DNA from: a virus
IMG/VR virus record: IMGVR_UViG_3300025435_000031
Coordinates: 1-47,679 of that record
Direction: 5' to 3' (one strand)
Length of the DNA stretch: 47,679 nt
Each line of letters begins with the position of its first letter. The first letter of the stretch is position 1. Under the pieces are notes generated by a model. That model was not told where the DNA came from, made no database searches, and saw only the letters and a program-made list of their open reading frames with translations. A program made the translations under genes and the position numbers. This document shows, piece by piece, positions 11,971 through 20,431 of this stretch.

Positions 11971-12678
11971 TCAGCGCAAGGTAAAAAAATCAGTTAACGT
12001 TGATAGTTCAATCTTACGCTCGTTTCCTAAAGTATTCTTGTACTTAATTTCGTAATGTAATTTTGGTTGACTTGTCATAAAGTCACGAACCTTATCAAAA
12101 GTCTTCACATCAAGGTTTTCAACAAAGTCCTCTATCTCTTTCATAGGAACATTCTTTGCACTGTAAACACCATCAGCATCATAGAACTTTTCAATACAGC
12201 GAAGGATTAGTTGGTAAAATGCTTCATCACCAGATTGTAAGAACTCCTTATCATTATAAAGAGATGCATCAGGATATTTCATTACAATTCCAACCTTGTC
12301 AGTAATTTGGATTGTTTTGTCAACCGTTTCTGGGAATTGTACTTCAACCTCATTAAGGTCAATATCAAAATCATAGATGTTGTTGTCTTCAAAGTCTTTG
12401 TAAGAGACACTAACGATGTTGTTAACAGATTGTGCTCTGATACGAAGGAACAAATATTCGATATCAAACAATGAGAACTTATCGATATCGATCTTATCGA
12501 TTGCGCAGTTGTTAACAACTTGCTTGATAGCTTGTAGAAGATCAGCTTCTTGTTCACTTGCTTTTGCCATTAGCAATAGTTTTTCTTCCTTAACAAGAAA
12601 AGGTCTAAATTTAACATTCTTTTGTGTTGAAGGAACTTTTAGTGTGAATACAGGGTGCTCAATTTTAGGAAGTGCCAT
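11971..12678 (-). CDS. 26: gp26-like baseplate hub assembly protein (T4_baseplate family)
   Basis: A 235-residue protein of the T4 gp26 family (T4 208 aa). The N-terminal ALPKIEHPVFTLKVPSTQKN and KFRPFLVKEEKLLLMAKAS segments are characteristic, followed by helical parts including SLFDIEYLFLRIRAQSVNNI. In T4, gp26 with gp51 helps build the central baseplate hub and is seen as the counterpart of tail-assembly chaperones. The C-terminus (TDFFTLR) contains the slippery Phe-Phe codons of the probable frameshift. It lies between gp54 and the gp51-like ORF in a leftward late operon, 21 bp after gp54. Confidence 0.85.
   Translation of the reverse strand: MALPKIEHPVFTLKVPSTQKNVKFRPFLVKEEKLLLMAKASEQEADLLQAIKQVVNNCAIDKIDIDKFSLFDIEYLFLRIRAQSVNNIVSVSYKDFEDNNIYDFDIDLNEVEVQFPETVDKTIQITDKVGIVMKYPDASLYNDKEFLQSGDEAFYQLILRCIEKFYDADGVYSAKNVPMKEIEDFVENLDVKTFDKVRDFMTSQPKLHYEIKYKNTLGNERKIELSTLTDFFTLR
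11983..11989 (-). promoter_or_regulatory. Slippery T7 site for programmed -1 frameshift
   Basis: In the gp26 mRNA the codons are GAU UUU UUU ACC, a U-UUU-UUU heptamer three codons before the gp26 stop (11971-11973). A -1 slip continues as Y-L-A-L-N-H-N-T-L-E-N-Y-Y and then joins the gp51-like frame without a stop. I see no obvious downstream stem-loop or pseudoknot. Confidence 0.6.
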
Positions 12679-12699
12679 GATATACTCCAGTTAATATAA

Positions 12700-13473
12700 T
12701 TAAGGATTACGTGCAAACGATTGTTGAAGTTGTTGTGCTAGCTGTTGACCGCCAGGACCAGATATTTGTGCAGAGAAGGATGTTCTGTTAGATTCCAATG
12801 GTGTTGATAAAATAGAAGGTGTGTTGTTACTTAATAATTTCTGTACGTTCTGGCTTGGTATGCTACCTTGTTGTGTTGTTGGTAGTGCAGAACCAACCCC
12901 AAGCATAGCCCAATCTCTAAATGAAAAAGTTACTGTTATTTTCATTAACTGATTTGTATCATTCCATCCAACGTTAATGTCGTTAACCGATTCTGGAAAT
13001 GCCTGATACATTACAATATCTTTAATTTGGTTACCAGCTTGATCATAAACATAAACGTGTAAGTCTGTTGTGTAATTAGTTTTATACTCTGTCGTGTAAG
13101 CTGCACCAGCACTATCTGTTCCAGAAAAGTCAAAGATCTTATTCATCCATGTATAGAAATACTTGTAGATTTCACCATTGCGATCAGATAAGAATGTTAT
13201 AGAGTTTGGTGTGAATGTAGCGTTATGTGGCATCTTTTGCATAGGGCCATTGCCGTATCTTGCAATATCAGTCATTAGCAATGCAACGCCTGGAATCTTA
13301 ACAGCATCAGCTCTTGTTTGCATCAAGCGTTCTGTGTGGATAACAGGCTGGCCGTCAATAGACACTTGCTGCATCACAGGTGGTGAAACAAACGCTACGA
13401 TGAACTTGTTTGTATGAAGTACGCCCGACTGTGAAAGATCTGATTTGAAACTGTTTATATTGAAACCAGCCAT
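12700..13473 (-). CDS. 54: gp54-like baseplate-tail tube initiator
   Basis: A 257-residue protein with a tail-tube-type fold signature: FNINSFKSDLSQSGVLHTNKF at the start, RADAVKIPGVAL, a YGNGP...MPHNATFTPNSITFLSDRNG beta region, and W-M-N-K-I helix, then the ITVTFSFRDWAMLGV strand near residue 190. This matches the tube-protein family that includes T4 gp54, gp48 and gp19. gp54 sits on the gp48 platform and starts tube polymerisation. It is shorter than T4 gp54 (320 aa). The C-terminal 50 residues are Gln/Ser-rich and likely flexible. Its start overlaps the upstream stop by one base. Confidence 0.7.
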   Translation of the reverse strand: MAGFNINSFKSDLSQSGVLHTNKFIVAFVSPPVMQQVSIDGQPVIHTERLMQTRADAVKIPGVALLMTDIARYGNGPMQKMPHNATFTPNSITFLSDRNGEIYKYFYTWMNKIFDFSGTDSAGAAYTTEYKTNYTTDLHVYVYDQAGNQIKDIVMYQAFPESVNDINVGWNDTNQLMKITVTFSFRDWAMLGVGSALPTTQQGSIPSQNVQKLLSNNTPSILSTPLESNRTSFSAQISGPGGQQLAQQLQQSFARNP

Positions 13474-14069
13474 TATTGTAGTGCCTTTACAGAATCGTTG
13501 TGTACTCTAGACTTTGTAGCCTTTTTGAATCTTTCAGTTGGAAGCATAAGTGCAGTGTCCCAATTCTTTGGTTGCACGTTTAAAAACTGTCCCTGAACAT
13601 TACTCCACAAATATCTCTTCAAGCATGGGCTAAAATTACTTAACTGTGATGCACTCTTCAATAGTTTATAAGATATCTTTAATCTAGTGTTGTCGTCGTA
13701 TTTATCGTCACTAGCAATACTATAAAGACCATTCATTAACTGCGCTCTATAATACGTAGGAAGGTAGTGGAGATTGATTCCTAAGAATCCATTTGGTTGA
13801 AAATCAACTAAAAACATTAAAGGAAAAATATCATAGTAAGGAAGTATGTCCTTCATCTTTGGATCATAGAAGAACATAAACATCTGGCCAATATTCTTAA
13901 TTGTTAATGATGGTACAACGTTTTGCTTATCGTTCATTAGACGATTTGTATTAACACTTGCAACTTGACTTGCAGCATCTCTATACCAATCACGAGCGTC
14001 TTGCGTAGAGTTGGGTGTGATACCCTCAGAAGTTCCTCTATCAGATATTTGTTGAAATATATAAGCCAT
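13473..14069 (-). CDS. Conserved T4-like virion protein next to gp4; gp2-like DNA end protector (tentative)
   Basis: A 198-residue protein starting MAYIFQQISDRG; the start at 14069 overlaps the gp4 stop (TAATG), and upstream codons in the frame overlap gp4. The core IGQMFMFFYDPKMKDILPYYDIFPLM, NGFLGINLHYLPTYYRAQLM and CLKRYLWSNVQGQFLNV is a family conserved in T4-like marine phages. In T4, gene 2 lies next to gene 4 and its product caps DNA ends against RecBCD. The position suggests that role, but I cannot confirm sequence similarity to T4 gp2. Confidence 0.55.
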   Translation of the reverse strand: MAYIFQQISDRGTSEGITPNSTQDARDWYRDAASQVASVNTNRLMNDKQNVVPSLTIKNIGQMFMFFYDPKMKDILPYYDIFPLMFLVDFQPNGFLGINLHYLPTYYRAQLMNGLYSIASDDKYDDNTRLKISYKLLKSASQLSNFSPCLKRYLWSNVQGQFLNVQPKNWDTALMLPTERFKKATKSRVHNDSVKALQ

Positions 14070-14506
14070 TAAAAGGTGATACCTAATTCTTTTTCTGTAA
14101 ACAATTGAAACTTCCAATTGCGATCAGCGCAATATTCACGCGCTGCTTTCCATTTAGCACTATTTATTCCCCAGGTACAAACCTCTCTAATAAACTTCTT
14201 GCTCTTTGGCTGCATCTTAGGTTCAACGGTTTGTGCATAAGGCTTGACCTCTATCATTATAGTTTCAGTCAACCCATTAGGCAACCCTTTCTTTACAACA
14301 AAGTCTGGAAAATAGCGATGTATCTTACCATCGATAGGTGATCTGTAAGGTATAATGACTTCTTCTGAGCTCCACTGAATTACATCTGGATGGTCGTCAA
14401 GATGCGACATCAATTTACACTCCCACAAAGAGCGATAAATAATATTTGTGGGATTACCTTTATATTTTTGTGGATTCTTGGGTCTAAAGTAACCTTTGTA
14501 TGCCAT
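14069..14506 (-). CDS. 4: gp4-like head completion nuclease
   Basis: A 145-residue protein close to T4 gp4 (150 aa). It has the TnsA-like/restriction-fold pattern YRSLWECKLMSHLDDHP (about 26-42), HRYFPDFVV (63-71) with the PD Asp, and MIEVKP (84-89) giving the ExK. gp4 acts late in head assembly, before tail joining. It is the first gene of the leftward operon, with a TATAAATA promoter 28 bp upstream of its start, and is coupled to the next gene. Confidence 0.88.
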   Translation of the reverse strand: MAYKGYFRPKNPQKYKGNPTNIIYRSLWECKLMSHLDDHPDVIQWSSEEVIIPYRSPIDGKIHRYFPDFVVKKGLPNGLTETIMIEVKPYAQTVEPKMQPKSKKFIREVCTWGINSAKWKAAREYCADRNWKFQLFTEKELGITF

Positions 14507-14516
14507 TGTGCTCAGC

Positions 14517-14524
14517 GATAAATA
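14517..14524 (+). promoter_or_regulatory. Late promoter GATAAATA (rightward, gp48 operon)
   Basis: GATAAATAC lies 28 bp before the gp48 ATG. It faces the leftward TATAAATA at 14534-14541; both fit in a 45-bp gap. Confidence 0.55.
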
Positions 14525-14533
14525 CTAAAATAA

Positions 14534-14541
14534 TATTTATA
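14534..14541 (-). promoter_or_regulatory. Late promoter TATAAATA (leftward, gp4 operon)
   Basis: On the minus strand the sequence is an exact TATAAATA, 28 bp before the gp4 ATG at 14506. It overlaps the untranslated leader of the divergent gp48 mRNA, so the two transcripts share about 10 bp. Confidence 0.6.
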
Positions 14542-14551
14542 AGGAAGTTAG

Positions 14552-15529
14552 ATGTCAATTGCCGGCAAGATAGTTCAGGGCGCTCAATTCATAAACAGAA
14601 ATGCTGCAGCTGCAAAAGCAATTGCTGGTGGAGCTCTTGCTCTTGGTGGCGCTGCTATCATTGGGCAAGCATTCTTTAGAACACCAGAAGCACAGAAAAG
14701 ATCAAAAGATCAAGGAGACTTAATGTTTCCAAGCGATCTAATTGATCCGTCAGCTAATCGTAACTTCTATATGACAATCCAATTTACTGAGTATCAAAGA
14801 CGTTCTATTTTCAATCAACCATTTCTCAAAGCTGTTGGTGGTATAAGATTACCAATTCCTAACAATCTAACCGATACACAAAACATATCATACGATCCAA
14901 CTGGTTCAGATCCTACACAAGGTGCTGCAATGGAAGCTGGGTTAGCAGGTAGAAATGGTGCTGGAAGTAGTGGAAACTTTGCAGGATCATTAGCATCTGC
15001 TGCGGGTGCTGCTCTTGGTGGTAAGGCTGTAGATACTGCAACAAAGCTAGCTCAGGGTGTTGGTATTGATACAGCACAAGCACTTCAACTTGGTGGCCTA
15101 GCACAAAATCCGTTCTTAACCGTATTGTTCAAATCACCATCGTTTAAAAAACATCAATTCTCATGGAAGTTAGCACCAACTTCACCACAAGAATCAGATA
15201 CTGTAAGACAAATCATTAATACATTCAGATCTAACATACTTCCAGCAATGGCACCTAATGCTGGTGGTACTTTGCTTACATATCCTAATATGTGTCAAAT
15301 ATCACTTTACCCAGACGATAGTTTTCTGTACAGATTCAAGCCATGTGTTGTTGAGAGTATGTCAGTTAATTTTGCATCGTCTGGTGCTCCTTCGTTCTTT
15401 AAAAATACAAATGCACCAACAGAAGTAACACTGACAATTGATTTGCTTGAGATTGAATACTGGCTCAAGGAAGATGTTGAAGGAACTGATTTGAGATCTG
15501 GTGGAAGCTTCCTTGGAGGATTATTCTAA
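14552..15529 (+). CDS. 48: gp48-like baseplate tail tube cap
   Basis: A 325-residue protein (T4 gp48 364 aa). The N-terminus has a hydrophobic Ala/Gly helix (AAAAKAIAGGALALGGAAII), then a tube-type domain split by a Gly/Ala-rich insert (about 125-185), followed by the diagnostic NPFLTVLFKSPSFKKHQFSWK and SPQESDTVRQIINTF and the closing EVTLTIDLLEIEYW. gp48 tops the hub and docks gp54 and the tube. It opens the rightward baseplate operon; AAGGAAG at 14541-14547 is the ribosome binding site. Its stop overlaps the gp53 start. Confidence 0.85.
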   Translation: MSIAGKIVQGAQFINRNAAAAKAIAGGALALGGAAIIGQAFFRTPEAQKRSKDQGDLMFPSDLIDPSANRNFYMTIQFTEYQRRSIFNQPFLKAVGGIRLPIPNNLTDTQNISYDPTGSDPTQGAAMEAGLAGRNGAGSSGNFAGSLASAAGAALGGKAVDTATKLAQGVGIDTAQALQLGGLAQNPFLTVLFKSPSFKKHQFSWKLAPTSPQESDTVRQIINTFRSNILPAMAPNAGGTLLTYPNMCQISLYPDDSFLYRFKPCVVESMSVNFASSGAPSFFKNTNAPTEVTLTIDLLEIEYWLKEDVEGTDLRSGGSFLGGLF

Positions 15530-16407
15530 TGCCAGATAGATATTTTGATAAGTTTCCAATTATAAGCTATGCTAATAATGCTGTTGTTAATATAACAGAA
15601 AGAGCAACGTTTGTTAATAACCTTCTTCAAAACCCTTACTTGTATTATGATTATCAGGTTGCAGAAGGTGAAAGACCAGATCAACTTTCAGACAGATATT
15701 ACAATGACCAATATAAGAGTTGGATATGGTATCTAACAAATCAAATGAAAGATCCATATTATGATTGGTATATGTCTGATGATGTTTTTTATGGTTATCT
15801 TGAAGCAAAATATAAAACAAGCATCTATACGTTACAACAAAGAACAAAATACTATATTAACAATTGGTTTCAAGATGAAAGAAAACTAAGTGTTAGTGAT
15901 TATAACGCGATGTCAAACACTCTTCATAAATTTTGGCAGCCTTTTTATCAAGGATCGCCTTCTATTGCTGGTTATGAGCGTGTACAATCTAACACAGTTA
16001 TAAACACTAATCAAATAGTAATTTATTCCGCTATCGGTACAAATTTTATAGAAGATGAAGTTGTTAATATTGTTTTTGATACAAACGATACTGGTAAAGG
16101 CCAAGTGCTAGTTTCTAATTCATCCAGTGTTACTCTAAAGCATATGGTCAATACAGTTGTGCCAAACAATACTGTTACTATAACTGGATCAAGTTATCTC
16201 TATGGTGTTGATAGTCAAACAAATGTTGCTTTCACATCAGCAAACGTAGTTACAACAAACATTCCACTAGAAGAAGTTGTATATTATACACCACTATCTA
16301 TATACGATTACGAAAGAGATATTAACGAAAGCAAGAAAACAATTAAAGTATTGAATTCTACATATACATCGCAATTAGTTACAGAATTAAAAAGTTTATT
16401 AAAGTAA
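15529..16407 (+). CDS. 53: gp53-like baseplate wedge protein
   Basis: A 292-residue protein. The first 120 residues carry the gp53 signature: DRYFDKFPIISYANNAVVNI, then YQVAEGERPDQLSDRYYNDQ and WIWYLTNQMKDPYYDWYMSD, a LysM-like part. It is about 100 residues longer than T4 gp53 (196 aa); the extra beta-rich C-terminal half (about 150-260) is Asn/Thr/Val-rich. gp53 clamps neighbouring wedges around the hub. It is coupled to gp48 upstream and to the gp27-like hub gene downstream by 1-nt overlaps. Confidence 0.85.
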   Translation: MPDRYFDKFPIISYANNAVVNITERATFVNNLLQNPYLYYDYQVAEGERPDQLSDRYYNDQYKSWIWYLTNQMKDPYYDWYMSDDVFYGYLEAKYKTSIYTLQQRTKYYINNWFQDERKLSVSDYNAMSNTLHKFWQPFYQGSPSIAGYERVQSNTVINTNQIVIYSAIGTNFIEDEVVNIVFDTNDTGKGQVLVSNSSSVTLKHMVNTVVPNNTVTITGSSYLYGVDSQTNVAFTSANVVTTNIPLEEVVYYTPLSIYDYERDINESKKTIKVLNSTYTSQLVTELKSLLK

Positions 16408-17642
16408 TGTCTGACGGTTTCAATCCTGGTGATATAGCAGTTGATACACTATCAGTTTCCTCTCAGCGAGGATCGCTAAACCTTGCCGCTTCGTTTGTTT
16501 CTGCATCTGTTTATGAAAGTATTTTTACACCAGGAATCGTTGCTGACATTGTTGTTCTTGATACGGATGATCAATTAGGGCAAATGAAAATAACTGGTGA
16601 TGAAACAGTTGATTTTTCCTTCAAAGCACCAGGTGGTGAATCTGCAACATATAAATTTGCTCTTCATGCACTTGATGATAACAAAATGACAGGTTCACAA
16701 AAATCTAAAATGTATACTATCAAGTGTGTTTCTGAAGAAGCGCTTCACTCAAAAACTAACTTTGTTCAAAAAAGCTATAACCAAACAATATCTGAAGTAA
16801 TCAAAGACATTCATCAAAATTATATGAAAAGTCAAAAGCAGTTAGACATGGAAGATACTAAAGGTACACAAAACCTTGTTATAGGACATCAAAACCCATA
16901 CAAAGCAGTTGATATTGCAAGACGTCGTGGTATATCAAACGAAAACAAATCATCATCGTTTGTGTTCTTTGAAACTAGAAGCGGTGGTAGTCAAGTATTT
17001 AAATTTACAACAATAGAAAAGTTGTTTAAACAAGGCCCTGTGAAAACATTCCAGCAATCTGATGCTGTCAATCACGACATCTCTAATCAATCAGATAACA
17101 ATATTATAGCTTATGAAGTGCCAAAGCAAGTTTCTTCAACAGACAGAATTGAGCAAGGTGGTAAGAGACGTGTGTCGTCTTTTGACTTTAGAACACACAC
17201 ATACAAAACAAAAGACATAGACACTAACTCAACAGATTATAAAACTGGTGGCTCTGGTTCTTACGATTCATCTGAATTCAAATCAAAATACTATCAAGGT
17301 GCTAAGATTCCTCCACAAGCGGTTATACCCGTTGACACCTCCCAAAGAGGAGTGACACATATTCCTGATCAAACAGCCGATCAGCAAGCGTTTTTAGCGA
17401 TCCTAATGCAGAACGCAATGAAGATAAGAGTCTATGGTGATGCTAACTTGAAAGCTGGCGACATGGTTACGGCAAACATACCAAATAAAGTTAGTACAAC
17501 TGACAATTCTCAAACAGATCCTTTATTATCAGGTGACTTCTTAATTAGTAGAATACATCACGAGATAGCAGAAGCAAATAAGAGACCAAGATATACTTGT
17601 AATATCGAGTTAATCAAGGGTAGCTTACAAGAAGGTGTATAA
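16407..17642 (+). CDS. 27: gp27-like baseplate hub protein
   Basis: A 411-residue protein (T4 gp27 391 aa). It opens with DTLSVSSQRGSLNLAASFVSASVYESIF, then DIVVLDTDDQLGQMKITGDE and a domain with ISEVIKDIHQNYM, the plan of gp27 and of the gpD-type hub family. SFVFFETRSGGSQVFKF and the C-terminal LLSGDFLISRIHHEIAEANK support this. The trimer forms a torus that links the spike complex to the tube. It lies directly before gp5, and the two genes overlap by one base. Confidence 0.8.
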   Translation: MSDGFNPGDIAVDTLSVSSQRGSLNLAASFVSASVYESIFTPGIVADIVVLDTDDQLGQMKITGDETVDFSFKAPGGESATYKFALHALDDNKMTGSQKSKMYTIKCVSEEALHSKTNFVQKSYNQTISEVIKDIHQNYMKSQKQLDMEDTKGTQNLVIGHQNPYKAVDIARRRGISNENKSSSFVFFETRSGGSQVFKFTTIEKLFKQGPVKTFQQSDAVNHDISNQSDNNIIAYEVPKQVSSTDRIEQGGKRRVSSFDFRTHTYKTKDIDTNSTDYKTGGSGSYDSSEFKSKYYQGAKIPPQAVIPVDTSQRGVTHIPDQTADQQAFLAILMQNAMKIRVYGDANLKAGDMVTANIPNKVSTTDNSQTDPLLSGDFLISRIHHEIAEANKRPRYTCNIELIKGSLQEGV

Positions 17643-19282
17643 TGACAGAAAGAGATCTTGGTAACTCGTTTTCTTGGTGGATTGGTGAGGTAGTCAATGT
17701 TAAAGACCCCGACCAATCCGGCCGTGTGCAAGTTCGTGTATTTGGACGCTACGATGATAAAGAGAATGTTAAAGATGATCAGTTACCTTGGGCAATGCCA
17801 TTACAACCAGTTACCTCAGCTGCTCTTGGTAAGATAGGAACAGCACCACTTGGTTTGTTGAAAGGTTCGAAGGTTGTAGGTTTCTGGGCCGATCGTGATC
17901 AGCAATATCCAATTATCATGGGTAGTTTTGGTAAAGCTGGTGATCCTGTTAGTGATCCAAGCACAACAGATGGCATTCCAGAAATAAACAAGGATACAGG
18001 CAGCATTCCAACTGCTGCAACTAATCAAAGCCCACCAGTTATGAAAAACCCATACAGTAAATTGTATGATGGTAGAATAACGATCAATGACATTAACAAC
18101 GGTATCAAAAGTGTTGAGAGTGTTAAAAAAAGCGAAGGTATTGTCAACAACACAGAAGTTGACAAAAAACTAAAAGAGCCTTCTATACCAACAATAGCAT
18201 CCGCGGCCAAAGGTGCTGGGACGCATGTGCTTGATTTGGTCAAGCAGGTAGATCCATCTAGTCTAAGTGCTTCATTACCTAACATGGTCAGTAACTTTAG
18301 TAATGTAAAGAACATTTTAAACATTACAAGTCCAGCTGGCCTAACTAACATGTTAAGTGGATCAATTAGTGGATTGGTTGGTTCTCTTGGTAGTCAGTTT
18401 GGTTTATCTAATGTTGTTGGACAGCTATCTGGTTTACTAAAATCAGGTGGATTGAGTGGGTTAGATCCTAATATTCAAAGAGCATTGAAAATTGGTTTAA
18501 CTTCAGCAATTAGTGCAGCTGTGTCAAATGGAAACAAGCCAGTACCACACTATGTTCCACCAGCAACACAACAAACACTAAACTCTCGTCGTCCACCTGT
18601 TAATCTAGTTGTAACATCACCACCAGATTTGTACATACAGCAATACTATACAGTTGATCAAGATCCATATCCTGGCTATATTGAGTGGCAAGGGCCATCA
18701 ACCTCAAAAGTATATACTCTTCGTGGTACCGAACCTCATTACACATCACCCACTGACCATCTACAAGGAATGGCTATTGCATCGATGGCAAGTAAATTAG
18801 GGTCAGCTTTAGCAAGTGGCAATTTAAGTGCTAGTACACTAACATCAGCACTTGGTGGTGGCATGGATTTGTTAAAGAGTGAAGGGTTGAGTAAGGTGTT
18901 GGGTAGTGGTGTTAATCCAGGGTCGTTGTTAAGTTTAGCAACGAAGCTATTGCCTGGTGGGTTAGGCGGTTCTATCAACGGTGTGGTGGGTGGACATCTA
19001 CCACAATCAGTTCTTAGTGGTTCTATGTCACAAACACTTTCTGGTTTTACTCAAGGTCAAGCATTATTAGCTGCTAAAAAATCAAGCATGAGCGCAGCAT
19101 TAAAACCAACACCCGATCAAGAAGATGCAGCATTGAAAGCACAAGAAGATAAACTAACAGCTGGACTATCTGCTGCAGATAAAGCATCTGTTCTCAATGG
19201 TGGTTTGACTACAGCTGAAAAAGCAGCTATACAACAGCAGCAGATCGAACAAACATTTGGCCCTAACATAATAAAAGGATGA
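17642..19282 (+). CDS. 5: gp5-like hub protein with OB fold but no lysozyme domain
   Basis: A 546-residue protein. Residues 1-110 match the gp5 OB-fold domain (WWIGEVVNVKDPDQSGRVQV, GRYDDKENVKDDQLPWAMPL, KVVGFWADRDQQYPIIMGSF). T4 gp5 then has a lysozyme and a beta-helix; here neither is seen. Instead there is a long Ser/Gly/Leu-rich region (about 190-300 and 375-470) and a middle segment with PPDLYIQQYYTVDQDPYPGY. The spike beta-helix is encoded by the next gene. The hub role is inferred from the OB domain and place; the low-complexity part has no assigned function. Confidence 0.8.
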   Translation: MTERDLGNSFSWWIGEVVNVKDPDQSGRVQVRVFGRYDDKENVKDDQLPWAMPLQPVTSAALGKIGTAPLGLLKGSKVVGFWADRDQQYPIIMGSFGKAGDPVSDPSTTDGIPEINKDTGSIPTAATNQSPPVMKNPYSKLYDGRITINDINNGIKSVESVKKSEGIVNNTEVDKKLKEPSIPTIASAAKGAGTHVLDLVKQVDPSSLSASLPNMVSNFSNVKNILNITSPAGLTNMLSGSISGLVGSLGSQFGLSNVVGQLSGLLKSGGLSGLDPNIQRALKIGLTSAISAAVSNGNKPVPHYVPPATQQTLNSRRPPVNLVVTSPPDLYIQQYYTVDQDPYPGYIEWQGPSTSKVYTLRGTEPHYTSPTDHLQGMAIASMASKLGSALASGNLSASTLTSALGGGMDLLKSEGLSKVLGSGVNPGSLLSLATKLLPGGLGGSINGVVGGHLPQSVLSGSMSQTLSGFTQGQALLAAKKSSMSAALKPTPDQEDAALKAQEDKLTAGLSAADKASVLNGGLTTAEKAAIQQQQIEQTFGPNIIKG

Positions 19283-19285
19283 TAG

Positions 19286-19990
19286 ATGGCAACGGATTAT
19301 AATGTTAAACATCCTAAGCTGCCGTATGAAGGAAACTATCCTAACCTGCATGTCTCGCAAGATGCTGCAGGCGGCCAAATTATTAAAAGTTTAGAGCCAG
19401 GATCTGAAGCTTATTTTGAAGTTCAACCGTCAGGTAGTTATAATGGTCATGGTCCTGATGGTGCTAGAGTTGAAGTTGTTGTTGGTAAGACACATGGGTA
19501 TCATGGTGATGGTCACTCACAAACTATAGACGGCCAAGCAGATCAAAAAGTTGGTGGATCCATGAGATCTAATAGCGATGGGGGACGTAGTTCGGAGACT
19601 GCTGGTGATAGTTATAGTGGTGGCGGTGGCCATACTGTACAAGGATCGGGTGATTCACAAGTAGGTCATTCGTCTGGTGATGTATTTGCAACAACAGAAG
19701 GCAACCACACTACTCAACATGATGGAAATGTCATGCACAGTATGAACGGTGATATGGTTACTCAAATCACTGGCAATAAACATGAGATGATTACTGGTGA
19801 GTGGGGCTTGAATAACCAAGGTGGTAATATGGATATTCAAGTTGATGCTGGTAAATTTAGATTATTTGCTGGCAATGATATACTAATACAAAGTACAACA
19901 TCAATCACATTAATGGTTGGTAGTTCTATCATAAATATTACTCCATCGGGTATTGTTATAAAAGCTTCTAAGGTTGATGTCAACCCATAA
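19286..19990 (+). CDS. Baseplate central spike protein (gp5 C-terminal/gpV-like)
   Basis: A 234-residue protein. Residues 40-175 are Gly/Asp/His/Ser-rich with repeated GDx and GNxxxx steps (GDVFATTEGNHTTQHDGNVM), and the end reads DILIQSTTSITLMVGSSII then ITPSGIVIKASKVDVNP, the standard C-terminal strands of trimeric beta-helix spikes (P2 gpV, VgrG). It would form the membrane-piercing needle beneath the hub. Several His pairs could bind a metal at the tip. It starts 3 nt after gp5, so the two proteins look like a split gp5. Confidence 0.75.
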   Translation: MATDYNVKHPKLPYEGNYPNLHVSQDAAGGQIIKSLEPGSEAYFEVQPSGSYNGHGPDGARVEVVVGKTHGYHGDGHSQTIDGQADQKVGGSMRSNSDGGRSSETAGDSYSGGGGHTVQGSGDSQVGHSSGDVFATTEGNHTTQHDGNVMHSMNGDMVTQITGNKHEMITGEWGLNNQGGNMDIQVDAGKFRLFAGNDILIQSTTSITLMVGSSIINITPSGIVIKASKVDVNP

Positions 19991-19993
19991 ATA
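19986..19993 (+). promoter_or_regulatory. Late promoter CATAAATA before gp25
   Basis: CATAAATATT overlaps the spike stop codon, 19 bp before the gp25 ATG. Confidence 0.45.
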
Positions 19994-20011
19994 TTATAAA
20001 AAAGGCAAGCT

Positions 20012-20431
20012 ATGGTTGCAAAATCAGATAGAAACACACCATTAACAAACCAAATATTTTTTAGTGATTTTCTAGACAACTTTGACTCACATCCAGTTAA
20101 TAACACACTTGCACGCGCAATAAATGCAGATGCTGTAAAACAATCTATGCGCAATTTGGTACTAACGAACCTTGGTGAGAGACTATTTCAACCAACAATT
20201 GGTTCTGATGTATTAAAGTCACTATTTGAACCAAATGATATTGTTACTGCAGAAAACATTTCATATTATATTAAAAATACTTTAAAGCAAAACGAGCCTC
20301 GTGTCTTAGTATTAACAGTTGATGTTACACCAGACACCGAATCATCTAGTTTTAATGTAACTATAATATTTTCTTTGGTAAATAATACAACAACACAATC
20401 ATTAGATATAATTCTAAAAAGAGTAAGATAA
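20012..20431 (+). CDS. 25: gp25-like baseplate wedge protein
   Basis: A 139-residue protein of the GPW/gp25 family (T4 gp25 132 aa). It has FSDFLDNFDSHPVNNTLARA, the central SMRNLVLTNLGERLFQPTIG (about 48-67), which is the family hallmark, then SDVLKSLFEP and a beta C-terminus. gp25 is a lysozyme-like scaffold of the wedge core without activity, and sits with gp6 and gp53. AAAGGC precedes the ATG. The stop overlaps the gp6 start (TAATG). Confidence 0.93.
   Translation: MVAKSDRNTPLTNQIFFSDFLDNFDSHPVNNTLARAINADAVKQSMRNLVLTNLGERLFQPTIGSDVLKSLFEPNDIVTAENISYYIKNTLKQNEPRVLVLTVDVTPDTESSSFNVTIIFSLVNNTTTQSLDIILKRVR

Noticed and set aside
14428-14436. Rightward GATAAATA inside gp4
   Set aside because: It lies in coding sequence, about 120 bp before gp48 and behind a better-placed site at 14517.
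17642-19282. Lysozyme domain in the gp5-like protein
   Set aside because: No E-x(8)-D-x(5)-T type lysozyme pattern or related stretch is seen; the region is Ser/Gly/Leu-rich low complexity.
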